Shown here: one piece after another, positions 20,519 to 33,800 of the stretch
Numbering within the stretch: the first letter of the stretch is position 1
Layout of the letters: every line of letters begins with the position of its first letter
Assembly: GCF_900100535.1 (NCBI RefSeq)
Contig: NZ_FNDG01000012.1
Span: 62,001-126,000, forward strand
Length of the DNA stretch: 64,000 nucleotides
Reading direction: 5' to 3'
From: Phytopseudomonas flavescens
GTDB lineage: Bacteria > Pseudomonadota > Gammaproteobacteria > Pseudomonadales > Pseudomonadaceae
Position numbers and translations under genes: made by a program
Notes under the pieces: model-generated
The model's database searches: none
The model's input: the letters and a program-made list of their open reading frames with translations, nothing else
Told to the model about the DNA's origin: nothing

Positions 20519-20556
20519 TAGCCTGGATTAGCCGCGCCGCGGCGTAATCCAGGCTA
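20519..20556. repeat. Interspersed repeat family A, copy 2 (perfect hairpin)
   Basis: TAGCCTGGATTA (20519-20530) and TAATCCAGGCTA (20545-20556) are a perfect 12-base inverted repeat around a GC-rich 14-base loop. This short copy keeps both termini of family A but lacks most of the interior seen in copies 1 and 3. It could also act as a terminator or barrier between the HNH and SIP genes. Confidence 0.85.
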
Positions 20557-20639
20557 CGGCTGCCGCCGGTGCATCGGGCGTGTATTTGCCTGGCGCCCAT
20601 TCGTCCCTTTGCTGAACATCACCAGCAATAGGCCCTGCC

Positions 20640-21605
20640 ATGTCTCTCGCCAATGCCGTCACCCGCAACCTGCGCCAGCTCGCGCAGCGTACCGGGCTCG
20701 CCAAGTCGGCCCGCTATCGCCTCTTCGACATCGAGCTGAAACAGCGCATCACCGTCAGTCCATCACTGACCCGCTTCGTCTTCACCGGGGCGGATGTGCA
20801 CCTGATGAACACCCTGGCCCCGGACCAACGGGTCAAGTTGCTGTTCCCCGGGCCAGATGGCACCCCGCCGCAGCTGCCCCACCACGACGACTGGCACCAG
20901 GCCCTGCGCAGCCTGGAGCCGCAACGCAAGCCGCCGATGCGCACCTACACCATCCGCAGCCTGCGCAGCGCCCAGGCGGAGGTGGACGTGGAGTTCGTAC
21001 TGCATGGCGAGAACGGCCCGGCGTCGCGCTGGGCTACCCATGCCCGTCCCGGTGACCGCCTGCAGATGGTGGCACCGGATGGCGAATCGGCGGGCGATCC
21101 CGGTGGCTACGAATGGCAGCCGCCGGCGGGCATTCGTCACGTGCTGTTGATTGGCGACGAGACCGCGCTGCCGGCCATCGCCGGGATTCTCGAAGCACTG
21201 GCCGACTGGCCGCAGCCCCCAGCGGTGCAGGCCTTCATCGAAGTGCCCCACGCCGCTGATCGCCAGACACTCCGCCAGCCAGGCACTGCCGAGGTGAACT
21301 GGCTGGTGCGCGACGAGCTGGCGCTCGAACACGGCGCCGGCATGCGCCACGCCGTCCTGCGACTGGCTCTGCTGCCGGCCTCGGCAGCGCGCGCCAAGGG
21401 CCGGCAGACGATCGAGGAGGTGGACATCGAGACGCAGATCCTCTGGGACCGCGCCAAGCCGGCGGACAGCGAATTCTATGCCTGGGTGGCCGGTGAATCG
21501 GCGGCGGTCATGTCGATTCGCCGCTATCTGGTCGGCGAACTGGGCCTGGATCGCCGGGCGTTGACCTTCATGGGCTACTGGCGACTGGGCCGCGCCCTGG
21601 AGTGA
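20640..21605 (+). CDS. Siderophore-interacting protein (SIP family ferric-siderophore reductase)
   Basis: 321-residue cytoplasmic flavoprotein of the ViuB/YqjH-like family, which reduces ferric siderophores with NAD(P)H to release iron. The FAD-binding signature RTYTIRS is near residue 102, the siderophore-interacting C-terminal domain runs from about 155 (VLLIGDETALPAI), and the closing FYAWVAGESAAV...GYWRLG is typical. The gene is monocistronic and converges with pvdG. Its place within the pyoverdine locus fits intracellular iron release, although pyoverdine iron is classically released in the periplasm. It may therefore act on another siderophore. Family assignment is confident, substrate unknown. 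Confidence 0.9.
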   Translation: MSLANAVTRNLRQLAQRTGLAKSARYRLFDIELKQRITVSPSLTRFVFTGADVHLMNTLAPDQRVKLLFPGPDGTPPQLPHHDDWHQALRSLEPQRKPPMRTYTIRSLRSAQAEVDVEFVLHGENGPASRWATHARPGDRLQMVAPDGESAGDPGGYEWQPPAGIRHVLLIGDETALPAIAGILEALADWPQPPAVQAFIEVPHAADRQTLRQPGTAEVNWLVRDELALEHGAGMRHAVLRLALLPASAARAKGRQTIEEVDIETQILWDRAKPADSEFYAWVAGESAAVMSIRRYLVGELGLDRRALTFMGYWRLGRALE

Positions 21606-21666
21606 GGCGTCTGGCTAAGCCCGCCCCATGGCCGCAAGGCCCCGCGCCCCAATCCGCCCCTCCCGG

Positions 21667-21754
21667 CAGGGTGGGCCGGGCGCGTAGCCGACACTTCATT
21701 CGTCCACCGTGCACCGATCGCAATGGTGGATGAAAACAGCGCCATCCACCCTAC
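21667..21754. repeat. Interspersed repeat family B, copy 1 (reverse orientation)
   Basis: Contains GGGCCGGGCGCGTAGCCGA, GATCGCAATGGTGGATG and ends CCATCCACCCTAC. The reverse complement matches the copies at 24587-24677 and 40698-40804. It occupies the convergent gap between the SIP gene and pvdG. Confidence 0.8.
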
Positions 21755-21787
21755 ATGCTGCCGCGTGCGCGCCCGCAGCCGACGTCG

Positions 21788-22552
21788 TCAGGCGCGGGCG
21801 AACTGCCGCTGGGCAGCCGGCAGGCCAATGAATCGCTGGTAGCGGCGCAGGTCCACCTCCAGGTTGGCGCGCAGAATGCGCAGCACCTTGGCTTCGTGCT
21901 CATGGATGAAGAAATGCCCGCCGGGCAGCATCTCCAGGGAGAAGTTGGCGTCGCTTTCCAGTTGCCAGGCGATCAGTTGTTCCTGGGTCGCCCTGTCCTG
22001 CTTGCCGCCCAGCACGTGCAGCGGGCAACTCAGGCGTGGCCGCTGGCGACGGGCATAGAGGCCGCAGAGGCGAAAATCGGCGCGCAGGATCGGCAGGGTC
22101 AGGGCCATCAGCTCATCGTTGTCCAGCACCTCCTGGGGTGTGCCGTTGAGCTCACGCAACTCCTCCTTGAGCTCGTCGTCGCTCTTCGGGTCGGCGAAGC
22201 CCCGGGCGTAGTCGTCACGCTGGCTGGGCGCCGCCGTGCCAGAGGCGAACAGCGAGGCCGGTGCAGGCGCGCCGAGCTCGCGCAAGGCATGGACCATCTC
22301 GAAGGCCAGCAAGGCGCCGAGGCTGTGGCCGAACAGCGCGTAGGGGCCGTCCAGGCGCGGGATCAGCTCCCTGGCCAATTGCCGGGCCAGGGCCTGCATG
22401 TCGGTCTGCAGCGGCTCGCCGAGGCGCGCCCCACGCCCGGGCAGCTCCATCGGCTGCACGCTCAGCCAATCCGGCAGCTTGCGGCGCCAGCGGCTGTAGA
22501 CCATGGCGCTGGCGCCCGAATAGGGCAGGCAGAAGAGTTGCACGGCGGTCAT
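21788..22552 (-). CDS. pvdG: Pyoverdine-associated type II thioesterase PvdG
   Basis: 254-residue alpha/beta hydrolase, the usual PvdG length. It starts MTAVQLFCLPYSGASA, has the nucleophile elbow GHSLGALLAFE (Ser near residue 87), and a C-terminal GGHFFIHEH with the catalytic His. Type II thioesterases free NRPS carrier domains from wrong or stalled acyl groups. The start is the ATG at 22552, ten bases after the mbtH-like stop; a longer frame upstream overlaps mbtH and reads as shadow. It is second in an mbtH-pvdG operon behind an iron-starvation box. Confidence 0.93.
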   Translation of the reverse strand: MTAVQLFCLPYSGASAMVYSRWRRKLPDWLSVQPMELPGRGARLGEPLQTDMQALARQLARELIPRLDGPYALFGHSLGALLAFEMVHALRELGAPAPASLFASGTAAPSQRDDYARGFADPKSDDELKEELRELNGTPQEVLDNDELMALTLPILRADFRLCGLYARRQRPRLSCPLHVLGGKQDRATQEQLIAWQLESDANFSLEMLPGGHFFIHEHEAKVLRILRANLEVDLRRYQRFIGLPAAQRQFARA

Positions 22553-22562
22553 GGCACAAACC

Positions 22563-22808
22563 TCAATGAACGGCTTCGGCCTGCTGCTTCTGGCGCGCCT
22601 GCTCTTCCATGTGCTGGCGCAGGCTGAGCGGGCGCATGTCGGTCCAGACTTCCTCGATGTAGGCCAGGCACTCTTTCTTGAAGCCGCTCTTGCCGACGGT
22701 TCGCCAGCCCTTCGGGACTTCCTTGTAGTCCGGCCAGATGGAGTACTGCTCTTCATGGTTGACCACTACCTGGAACAGGATGTCTTCGCGGTCGAATACT
22801 GAGGTCAT
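22563..22808 (-). CDS. MbtH-like NRPS accessory protein
   Basis: 81 residues, family-typical. MbtH-like proteins bind adenylation domains and are needed for their solubility or activity. The conserved motif is present: [10 protein letters not shown] near residue 17 and GW with the following tryptophan-rich part ([10 protein letters not shown]) near 55. A good ribosome-binding site (AGGAGAAACAGC before ATG) marks the start. It is first gene of an operon with pvdG and lies behind an iron-starvation box, so it should be made together with the pyoverdine synthetases. Confidence 0.94.
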   Translation of the reverse strand: MTSVFDREDILFQVVVNHEEQYSIWPDYKEVPKGWRTVGKSGFKKECLAYIEEVWTDMRPLSLRQHMEEQARQKQQAEAVH

Positions 22809-22856
22809 GCTGTTTCTCCTTGGATACCCGGCCCCCGTGGGCCATTACCTGACAAG

Positions 22857-22880
22857 ACGAGCCGCCGACGAGGAAAATTA
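22857..22880 (-). promoter_or_regulatory. Iron-starvation (PvdS) box for mbtH-pvdG
   Basis: The minus strand reads TAATT-N16-CGTC, one base off TAAAT-N16-CGT and identical in form to the pvdL box (also TAATT). It lies 49 bases before the mbtH-like start. A short GGCCC-CCGT-GGGCC hairpin sits between box and gene. Confidence 0.72.
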
Positions 22881-22912
22881 ATGCCGGCGAAGCAGCGATC
22901 TCACCGATGTCG

Positions 22913-23018
22913 TAGCCTGGATTGGCCGCGCAACGGCGTAATCCGGGGTTCGCTTCGTGCAGTGGCCATTCCTCTGGTTCCTGCGCGTTTCCCGGATTAC
23001 GCCTTCGGCTGATCCAGG

Positions 23019-23021
<3 letters not shown>
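22913..23021. repeat. Interspersed repeat family A, copy 3 (overlaps pvdH stop)
   Basis: TAGCCTGGATTGGCC... with GGCGTAATCCGGGGTTCGCTTCG in the middle and GGCTGATCCAGGCTA at the end. It is the closest match to copy 1. Its last bases CTA (23019-23021) are the TAG stop codon of pvdH on the minus strand, so the repeat supplies that stop. Confidence 0.85.
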
Positions 23022-24422
<1,401 letters not shown>

Positions 24423-24530
24423 GGTGGCGCTCCTGGATAGGATGAATCCTGGTTGTATTGACCTGTACCTGCGGTGTGCACCCGCCTGCTGAAATGGCGC
24501 TCTCGCGTCACCTTTCCGCCCTTAGAAGCA

Positions 24531-24738
24531 GTTCACGATCTTTACCGACCGATAGACGGCAGTAAGGCAAAAGCGGACCCTCCCTGCGTAGGGTGGACAA
24601 CGCTCTTTTGTCCACCATTGCGATCGCAGAGCGGTGGACGGGTCGGGCCGCGTAGGTGAAGCGTCGTCCACCCTACGAACAGCCGCTTGCACCACATTGC
24701 GGTCGTCGCGAACGACCTTGCCGATAAAGATCGTGAAC
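24531..24738. repeat. 17-base inverted repeats enclosing a family B repeat
   Basis: GTTCACGATCTTTACCG (24531-24547) and the reverse complement of 24722-24738 (GTTCACGATCTTTATCG) match at 16 of 17 positions. They enclose the family B repeat 24587-24677 in the gap between pvdL and pvdH. The whole looks like a small non-coding insertion element; no coding capacity is seen in the 24423-24872 gap. Confidence 0.65.
24587..24677. repeat. Interspersed repeat family B, copy 2
   Basis: Starts CGTAGGGTGGACAACGCTC, contains TTGTCCACCATTGCGATCGC and GGACGGGTCGGGCCGCGTAGG, and ends TCCACCCTACG, so the ends are inverted repeats. It is almost identical in order to the copy at 40698-40804. Confidence 0.85.
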
Positions 24739-24847
24739 GGGTTCTTACAGCGGGTTACTTTTGCTTTCGCCCAAAAGCAACCAAAAGGCATTGCTCCGGG
24801 TTTCGCCCTCCCTAGCGGCGGGTTCCCTCCTTCCTGTCCCATTCCAG

Positions 24848-24865
24848 GGCGCCAGCCTTGGCGCC
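24848..24865 (-). terminator. Possible pvdL terminator hairpin
   Basis: GGCGCC-AGCCTT-GGCGCC forms a six-base GC stem just after the pvdL stop on the minus strand. There is no T-tract after it, so termination may be weak or partial, which would allow readthrough into pvdH. Confidence 0.35.
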
Positions 24866-24872
24866 TCTCTGG

Positions 24873-27800
24873 CTACAACGCCTCCAACCGGGCCATCAGG
24901 TCGTCGATCCGCTCGACCTTCTGCTCGGTCAGCGCCGCGCCCTCGAGCCCTTCTATGTGCCGGGCCAGTTCACGCACCGTGCTGCACTCGAACATCGCCC
25001 GCAGCGGCACGCTGCGCTGCAGGGCCTGCTGCACCCGCGAGGCGATCTGGGTCGCCAGCAGGGAGTGACCGCCGAGGTCGAAGAAGTTGTCGGTGGCGCC
25101 GACCCGCTCGGTACCCAGCACCTCGCCCCAGATGCGCGCCAGAGTGGTCTCCAGCTCGCCGACCGGGGCCTGGTACGCCTGGCTGGCGCCGAACGCCAGG
25201 GCCGGCAAGGCTTTGCGGTCGAGTTTGCCGTTGGCATTGAGCGGCAGGCGCTGCAGCGCCTGCCAGTGACGCGGCACCATGTACTCGGGCAGGTGCTGCG
25301 CCAGTTGCGCCTTGATCGCCTCGAAGTCCGGCGCTTCGTCACGCGCCACCACGTAGCCCACCAGGTAATGGCCACTGGCGGTGTGCTGGGTGGCCACGGC
25401 GGCATCGCGCAGATCCGGCCGCTGGCGCAGGCGCGCCTCGATTTCGCCCAGTTCGATGCGGTAGCCACGGATCTTCACCTGGTGGTCGACGCGGCCGACG
25501 TATTCCAGTACGCCATCGTCACGGCGCCGGGCCAGGTCGCCACTGCGGTACAGGCGTTGGCCCGCCGCCCCGAACGGATCGGGCAGGTAGCTGGCGGCGC
25601 TACGCTTGGGATCGCCCAGGTAGCCGCGACCGACGCCGGTGCCGGCGATGAACAGCTCGCCCTGGGCGCGGTTGGCCACCGGTTGCAGGTCGTCGTCGAG
25701 CACATAGAGGCGGTTATTGTCGGTCGGCGTGCCGATCGGCAGGTAACTGCCGGCGCAGGAAGCGGCGTCGACCGGGAACAGCGCCACGTCGTCGGCGCAC
25801 TCGGCCGGGCCATAGGCGTTGACCAGGCCGACGCCTGGATAGCGCGACAGCCACTGGCGGGCCAGCTGCGGCGGCATGGCTTCGCCGGTAGGCAGCAGCC
25901 AGCGCAGCCGGCCCAGCTCGGCCGGCGGTTCGGCGAGCAGGCCCTGGATCAGCGACGGCACGCTTTCCAGTACGCTGATACCGCTGTCGCGCACGTGGCG
26001 CAGCAGCGCTGCCGGGTCATGGGCGATCACGTCCGGGACGATCTCGACCCGGGCCCCGCACAAGCCAGCGGCGAGGAACTGCCAGACCGAGATGTCGAAG
26101 CTCTGCGAGGCGGTCTGGGCGATCACCGCCTGCTCGTCCAGGCCGAAGTACGGCAGCTTGCTCAACTGGTTGTTGAGCATGCCCGCCTGGTGCACCGCCA
26201 CGCCCTTGGGCACGCCGGTGGAGCCAGAGGTGTAGATCACATAGGCCAGGTGCTGGCCGCTGACGGCGAGCCCCGGGCTGGTGTGCTCGACGTCACTGCG
26301 CTGCAGCTCCTCCCATACCAGCAGGCGCGGTCGCCCTCCGGCGCAGCCCAGTTCGTCGAGCAGCCCCTCGGCCAGTTCGCGGCAGGCGGCGCTGCAGACC
26401 AGGACGCCCGTGCCGCTGGTCTCGACCACCTGGGCCAGGCGCTGGCGCGGGTGCGCCGGATCCAACGGCAGGTAGCCGGCGGCGGCCTTGAGGGTGCCGT
26501 GGATCATGCCCAGCAGGGCCAGGGAACGCTCGGCCAGCAGGGCCACCGTCTGGTCCGGCTGCACCCCGGCAGCGAGCAGCCCATGGGCCAGGCGATTGGC
26601 GCGCCGGTCGAGCTCGGCATAGCTCCACTGTTCGCCCTGGCAGGCCGCGGCGATACGTTGCGGATGGGCCGCCACCTGCGCCTCGAACAACGGCGCATAG
26701 CCCTGCTCCAGCGGATAGTCGCGGGCACTCTGGTTGCAATGCTCGACCAGCAAATGCCGTTCGTCCTCGGCCAGCAGCGGCAGGTCGGCGAAGTCGCCCT
26801 CGAAACCGTCGACCAGGGCCAGCAGCAGGCGCTGGAAGTCGCCGAGCAGGCGTTGCACGCTCGCCTCGTCGAAGAAGCGGCGGTCGTAGGACAGGTGCAG
26901 GCCGAGGTCGTCGCCCGGGTAGCAGACCACCGTCAGCGGGTAGTTGGTGTGGGTGCGGCCGGAACCGGAGCGGGCCTTGAGGCCTTCGGCGCCCTGCAGC
27001 ACGCTGGCATCCACCGGCGCGTTCTCGAACACGAACAGGCTGTCGAACAGCGGCTGGCCCTTGGGCAGCTCGCTGCAGGCCTGGATGTCCACCAGCGGCA
27101 GGTGCTCGTGCTCGCGCAGTTCCAGGTTGCGCTCGAACAGTTGCTGCAGCCACTGGCGCACGCCCAGGCGTTCGCCGGCCGCCGGCATGGGGACGCGCAG
27201 CGCGATGCTGTTGATGAACAGGCCGACGCAATGCTGCATCTGCGGCAGGCTGGCCGGACGCCCGGCCACGGTGACGCCGAACAGCACGTCGCGGTCGCCG
27301 CTGTAACGGCGCAACACCAGGGCCCAGGCCGCCTGGGCGAAGGTATTGACGGTCAACTGGTGGCGCTGCGCCAGTTCGCGCAGGCGCACGCCCTGCGCCA
27401 CCGACAGGCGGCTGTGCAGGTCGCCGACCTGCATGCCGCCGTTGTCGTGGCGGATCGGTCGGTCGCTGGGGATCGGCGTCGGCCGCTCGAAGCCGGCCAG
27501 GGCCTGGCGCCAGTAGTCGCGGGACTGTTCCAGGCCCTGGTGGTGCAGCCAGGCGATGAACTCGCGGTAGCGCGGCGCGGGCGCCAGGCCGGCCTCGCGG
27601 CCTTCGCCGAGGGCCCGATAGAAGGCGAAGAAATCGCCCATCATGATCGAGCGGCACCAGGCATCGATGAGGATGTGGTGGTTGCTCATGATGAACCAGT
27701 GGCGGTCATGGGCCAGGCGGATCAGGCGCAGGCGCAATGGCGGGCTGTGCAGCAGCTCGAAGCCGGCCAGGCGTTCTTCCTCGAGCAGCTGCTGCAGGCG

Positions 27801-30800
27801 TGCTTCGTGCCCGCCCTCCGGCAGCGCGCTCCAGTCGAGGAATTCCACGCCGTCGCCATCGCCGCGGTGGATGATCTGCAGCATCTGCTCGCCGGCGTTC
27901 CAGACGAAGGAGGCGCGCAGCGCTTCATGACGGGCGACGACCAGGCGCCAGGCGCGTTCGAAGCGCTCGACGTCCAGCGCGCTGTCGATGCTGTAGCGGT
28001 CCTGCATGAAGTAGATGCCGGTGCCGGATTCGAGCAGGGTATGCAGCAGCAGGCCTTCCTGCATCGGGGTCAGCGGGTACAGGTCGTCGATGGCGTCGAA
28101 CGGCAGCGGCAGCGCATCGAGCTGCGCCTGCTCGAGGCGCGCCAGGGGGAAGTCCGACGGGGTCACCCCGCCAGCTCGCGGCGCCAGGCAATGGCCGATC
28201 AGGGCACGCAGTTCGGCCTCGTAGCGGCTCGCCAGGCCTTCGATGGTTTCACGCTGGAACAGCCTCTCGCTGAAGGTCCAGCGCAGGCTCAGCTCACCGC
28301 CGTACACCTGGCCGTCGACGCTCAGCCAGTTCGGCAGCGTCGCCTCGGCGGCGTGCTGGGCCCCGCCCGGCTCCTGCAGCGGACGCAGCAGGGCATCGGC
28401 GGCGAAGCCCTGATCGAACTGCCCCAGGTAGTTGAAGGTGATCCGCGCCTCGGGCAGCACGGCCATGGCGGCGCGGCTCGGCTCGTCGGCCAGGTAGCGC
28501 AGCACGCCATGGCCCAGGCCCTTGTGCGGCACCGCGCGCAACTGCTCCTTGACCGCCTTGAGGCTGCTGCCAAGGTCGTCGGCAGGCACCAGGCGCACCG
28601 GGTAGGCACTGGTGAACCAACCCAGGGTGCGGCTCAGGTCGATGTCGTCGAACAGCGCCTCGCGACCATGGCCCTCCAGTTGCACCAGCGCCGCGTCGCC
28701 GCCGGTCCAGGCGCACAGAGTGCGCGCCAGGGCGGTCAGCAGCAGGTCGTCGACCCGCGCCCGGTAGGCCTGGGGGGCCTGCTGCAGCAGCTGCCGCGTG
28801 GTCTCGGCGTCCAGCGTCAGGCTGACCCGGCACGCGTCGCGCTCCAGGTTAGGCTGGCCGGTGCCATCCAGCGGCAGGTCGCCATCGCGGCCCTGCAGCT
28901 GGGCTTGCCACCAGCCCAGCTCCTCGCGCAGCGATTCGCTGCCGGCATAGGCCTGCAGGCGGCCGGCCCAGTCGCGCAGCGAATGGGTCTTGGCCGGCAA
29001 GCCGGGCGCCTCGCCGATTTCCAGCTGGCGATAGGCGCTCTGCAGGTCCTCCAGCAGCACCCGCCACGATACGCCATCCACCGCCAGGTGATGCACGGCG
29101 ATCAATAGCCGCGGCTGCTCGCCTGGGATCAGCACGGCACGCAGCAAGGGCCCCTGTCGCAGGTCGAGGCTGCGCTGCGCCTGTTCGAACAGCGCCAGAC
29201 GCTGGTCGGCGTCGTCGGCCTCACGCACCCAGAGCAGGGGCTGGCTCGGCTCGTGGGCGACGAATTCGGCGCCACCCGCTGCCGTGAAACGCAGGCGCAA
29301 GGCGTCGTGGTGGCTGGCCAGGGTTTGCAAGGCCTGCTCCAGCAAGGTGGCCTGCAGGGGCCTGGCCGCCTGCAGCAGCAGTGACTGGTTCCAGTGCTGC
29401 GGGTCGCCATGGCGCTGCTCGAAGAACCAGTGCTGGATCGGCGTCAGGGCCGTCTCGCCCAGTACCGGCCCCTGGTCGACGCTCAGGCGTTCGCTCTGCC
29501 GTGCGGCGGCGGCCAGGGTGCGCACGGTCTGGTGCAGGAACAGGTCCTTGGCACTGAAGTGCACGCCGGCCTGGCGTGCCCGGCTGACCACCTGGATCGA
29601 CAGGATCGAATCGCCACCCAGGGCGAAGAAGTTGTCGTCAATGCCGATGCGTGCCACCCCCAAGACCGCTTGCCAGACCACGGCCAGGCTCTGCTCCACG
29701 GCATTGCGCGGCGCCTGGTAGTGGTTCTGCGCGGCGCTGAGATCCGGCTGCGGCAGGGCACGGCGGTCGAGCTTGCCATTGGCGGTCAGCGGGAAGCGTT
29801 CCAGCACCAGCAGGTGGGCGGGCACCATATGCTCCGGCAAGGCACCGTGCAGCCGGGTCTTGAGCTGGTCGACCAGCTCGGCGGCCGCGACGCCCTCCTC
29901 GGCCAGCAGGTAGCCGACCAGTTGCTTGCCGGACGGCCCGTCCAGCGCCAGCACCACGGCCTCGCGCACCTGCTCGTGGGCCAGCAGGCTGGCCTCGACC
30001 TCGCCCAGCTCGATGCGGAAGCCCCGTACCTTGACCTGATGGTCGATACGCCCGAGGTATTCCAGTTGCCCGTCACGGCCCTGGCGTACCAGGTCGCCGG
30101 TGCGGTACAGGCGCCCGCCTTGGTCGGTGAAGGGATCGGCCACGAAACGCTCGGCACTCAGGCCCGCACGCCCCAGGTAACCCCGGGCCAGGCCGTAGCC
30201 GCCGACATACAGCTCGCCGCTGGCACCGGCCGGCACCAGGGCCAGGTCGGCATCCAGCACGTACAGGCCGCGGCTGCCGACCACCCGGCCGATCGGCACG
30301 CTGCCGAGGCCTTCCGGCAGTTCGGCGGGCGCGATGCAGGCGGTCGGCATGACCACCGTCTCGGTCGGCCCATAGGCGTTGATCACCGCCTGCGGGACGA
30401 AGCGTTCGCGCAGGCTGTGCAGGTGTTCCGGGGTCAGCGCCTCGCCACCGGTGATGATCAGCCGCACCGGCAAGGTTTCATCGCGGCTGCGCAGCCAATG
30501 GGCCAGTTGCCCGCCGTAGCTGGGGGTGAAGCCCAGCACATTGATGCCATGGCTGCGGATCAGCCCGCAGATCGATTCGGCGTCCCACTGTCCCTGCTCG
30601 CGCAGCACCACCTCGGCGCCGAACAGCAGCGGTACCAGCAGGCGCTCGCTGGCGGCGTCGAAGTTGATCGAATAGAAATGCAGCTCGCAGTCGGCCGGGG
30701 TGGTGCCGAACAGCTCGCCCACCGCCTGCAGGTGCATGGCCAGCGGTCCCTGGGCCACGGCCACGCCCTTGGGCAGGCCGGTGGAGCCGGAGGTGTAGAT

Positions 30801-33800
30801 CAGGTAGGCCAGGTGTTCGGGAATGCCGCACTCGGCCGGATTGTCGCTCGGGTAAGCCGCCAGGGCCGGCCCGTCCCGCTCGAGGCTCCAGGCCTGCAGC
30901 GATTCGGGCAGCGGCGCCATCTGGTCGAACAGCGTGTCATGTCCGAGCAGTACGCCGATGCCGCTGTCCTCGACCATGTAGCGCAGGCGCTGTGACGGAT
31001 ACTCCGGATCCAGTGGCACATAGGCGCCCCCGGCCTTGAGCACGGCCAGCAGGCCGACCACCATGTCCAGTGAACGGCGCAGGGCCAGGCCGACCCGTAT
31101 TTCCGGGCCGACGCCCAGCTCGATCAGGCGGTGGGCCAGGCGATTGGCGCGGGCATTGAGTTCGGCGTAGCTCAGCGACTGGCCGGCGCAGCTCAGCGCC
31201 CGGCCGTCCGGCGTGGCCAGTACCTGGCGCTGGAACAACGCCTGCACGCTGGCAGGTGGGGCGTCGGGCGCACGGCCACGGCCGTTGTCCAGCAGCGCCT
31301 GGCGCTCGCCGGCGCCCTGTAGCGGCAGTTCGCTGAGGCAGGCATCCGGCGCGTCGAGCATGGCACGCAACAGGCGCTGCCAGTGCTCGGCCATGGCCGC
31401 GATGCGTGCGCCATCGAACAGGTCGGTGCTGTAGGTCAGGCAGCAGCGCAGGTGCGCGTCGAAGTCGGTGACCTCCAGATTGAGGTCGAACTTGGTGGCG
31501 CGGGCGTCGTTGACCAGGTAGTCGACCTGCAGGCCGCCGGCCAGCTCGCGCTGCTGCTGGAACTCCCAGCGCTGCACGTTGCACATGACCTGGAACAGCG
31601 GGTTGAAGGCGGCGCTGCGTTCGGGGTGCAGGGCCTCGACCAGGTGATCGAAGGGAATGTCCTGGTGCGACTGGCCATCGATGGCGACCTGGCGCACCTG
31701 TTCGAGCAGTTCGCTGGCGCGCATCTGCCCATGGGGCCGGATACGCAGCACCTGGGTGTTGAGGAAGGCGCCGATCAGCCCTTCGCTCTCCGGGCGGATG
31801 CGGTTGGCCAGGGGCACGCCGATGCGCAGGTCGTCCTGGCCGCCATAGCGGTACAACAGGGCCGCCAGGGCAGAGGTCACGGTCATGAACAGGGTCAGCC
31901 CGCGCTCGCTGTTGAAGCGGTTCACCTGCCGCGCCAGCCCCTCGTCCAGGTCGAAGCGGTGCAGTTCGCCGCGATGGCTCTGCACCGCCGGCCGCGGACG
32001 ATCGGCGGGCAGGCTCAGCAGTGGCTGCTCGCCGCCCAGCTGGACCTTCCAGTAGTCGAGCTGGCGCTGCATCTCGCCGCCCTCCAGCCACTGCCGGTGC
32101 CAGGCGCTGTAGTCCAGGTACTGCACCGGCAAGGGCGCCAGCGGCGATTCGCGGTCATCGACGAAGGCGGCGTAGAGCGCCGACAGCTCGCGGGCGAAGA
32201 TGTCCATGGCCCAGCCTTCGGTGACGATATGGTGCAGGGTGATCAGCAGCTGGTGCTCCTGCGCGGCGCTCTTCGCCAGGCAGGCGCGCAGCAGCGGCCC
32301 GCGCTCCAGGTCGAAGGGCGCGTGGGCCTGCTGCTCGGCCAGGCGTAGCAGTTCGGCCTGGCGCTCGGCCGGCGCCAGGTCGGCGAGGTCCAGCCACTGC
32401 AGCTGCACGTCGGACTGTGCGGCGACACGCTGCCAGGGCTTGCCGTCGGCGCTGGGGAAGGTGGTGCGCAGGCTCTCGTGACGCTGGATCAGCGCCTGCA
32501 GGGCCTGTTCGAAGGCGGCGACGTCGAGTACCCCGCGCAGGCGCGCCATGCCGCCGACGTTGTACGCCGGGCTGTGCGGGTCCATCTGCCAGAGGAACCA
32601 CATGCGCTGTTGCGAATAGGACAACGGCACGCGCTGGTTGCGGTCGATCAGCGCGATGGCGCCCTGGCTGTCGCTCAGGCCCTCGGCCCGCGCGCGCGCC
32701 ACCCAGGCGGCGAAGTCCTGCAGGCGGCGCGATTCGAACAGGCTGCGCAGCGGCAACTCGACGGCGAACGCCTGGCGCGCCCGGGAGACGATCCGGGTGG
32801 CCAGCAGCGAATGGCCGCCCAGTTCGAAGAAATCGTCGTCCAGGCCGACCCGCTGCAGACCGAGGATCTCGCTCCAGATCGCCGCCAGGCCACGTTCCAG
32901 GTCGTTGCCCGGTGCGCGGTAGGCCCGCTGCAAGGCGTCCGGCTGCGGCAGTGCGCGGCGGTCGAGCTTGCCGCTCGGGGTCAGGGGGAACTGCTCCAGG
33001 CGCAGGATATGTGCCGGCAGCATCGGCTCGGGCAAGACCTCGCGCAAGGCGCCGCGGATGCGCTCGGCCAGGGCGGCCGCGGACTCCTCGCCGGCCACCA
33101 CCAGGTAGGCCAGCAACTGGCCACCGCCCGGGCCTTCGCCAAGCACCACCAGGGCCTGGCGCACCCCAGGCTGGGCGAGGATGGCGTTGCGGATCTCGTC
33201 CAGCTCGATGCGTACGCCGCGCAGCTTGACCTGCTCGTCGAGGCGCCCCAGGTAGTCCAGCACCCCGTCGCCGCGCCAGCGCGCCAGGTCGCCGCTGCGG
33301 TACAGCCGCCCGCCGCCTTCGGCGGGCAGGAAGCGGCTGGCGGTCAGCGCCGGCTGGCCGAGGTAGCCACGGGCCAGGGCGCTGCCGCCGAGCAACAGTT
33401 CGCCCCGGGCGCCGGTCGCTGCCAGTTGCCAGTCGGCCTCGCGGATCTCGCTGACCACGTTGCTCAATGGCCGGCCGATGGGCACCCGTACCGGCTCTTC
33501 GCCGGTGCAGCGCCAGTGGGTCACGTTGATCGCGCTCTCGGTCGGCCCGTAGCGGTTGTGCAGAACCACCTGCGGCAGGCGCTCGTGGATGCGTCGGCAG
33601 AGTTCGGCCGGTAACGCCTCGCCACCGGAGAACAGGTGGCGCAGGCTGGTGCAGGCGCCGACCTCGGGTTCGTCGACGAACAGTTGCAGCAGCGGCGGCA
33701 CGAAGTGCAGCAGGGTCACGCCCTGCTCGCGCACCAATTCCACCAGCCGCCGCGGATCGCGGTGCTCGCCATTGCCGGCCAGCACCAACCGGGCCCCGCT

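Noticed and set aside
20582..20612. TATTTG...CGT upstream of the SIP gene as an iron-starvation box
   Set aside because: It lacks the TAAAT core and the spacing is wrong.
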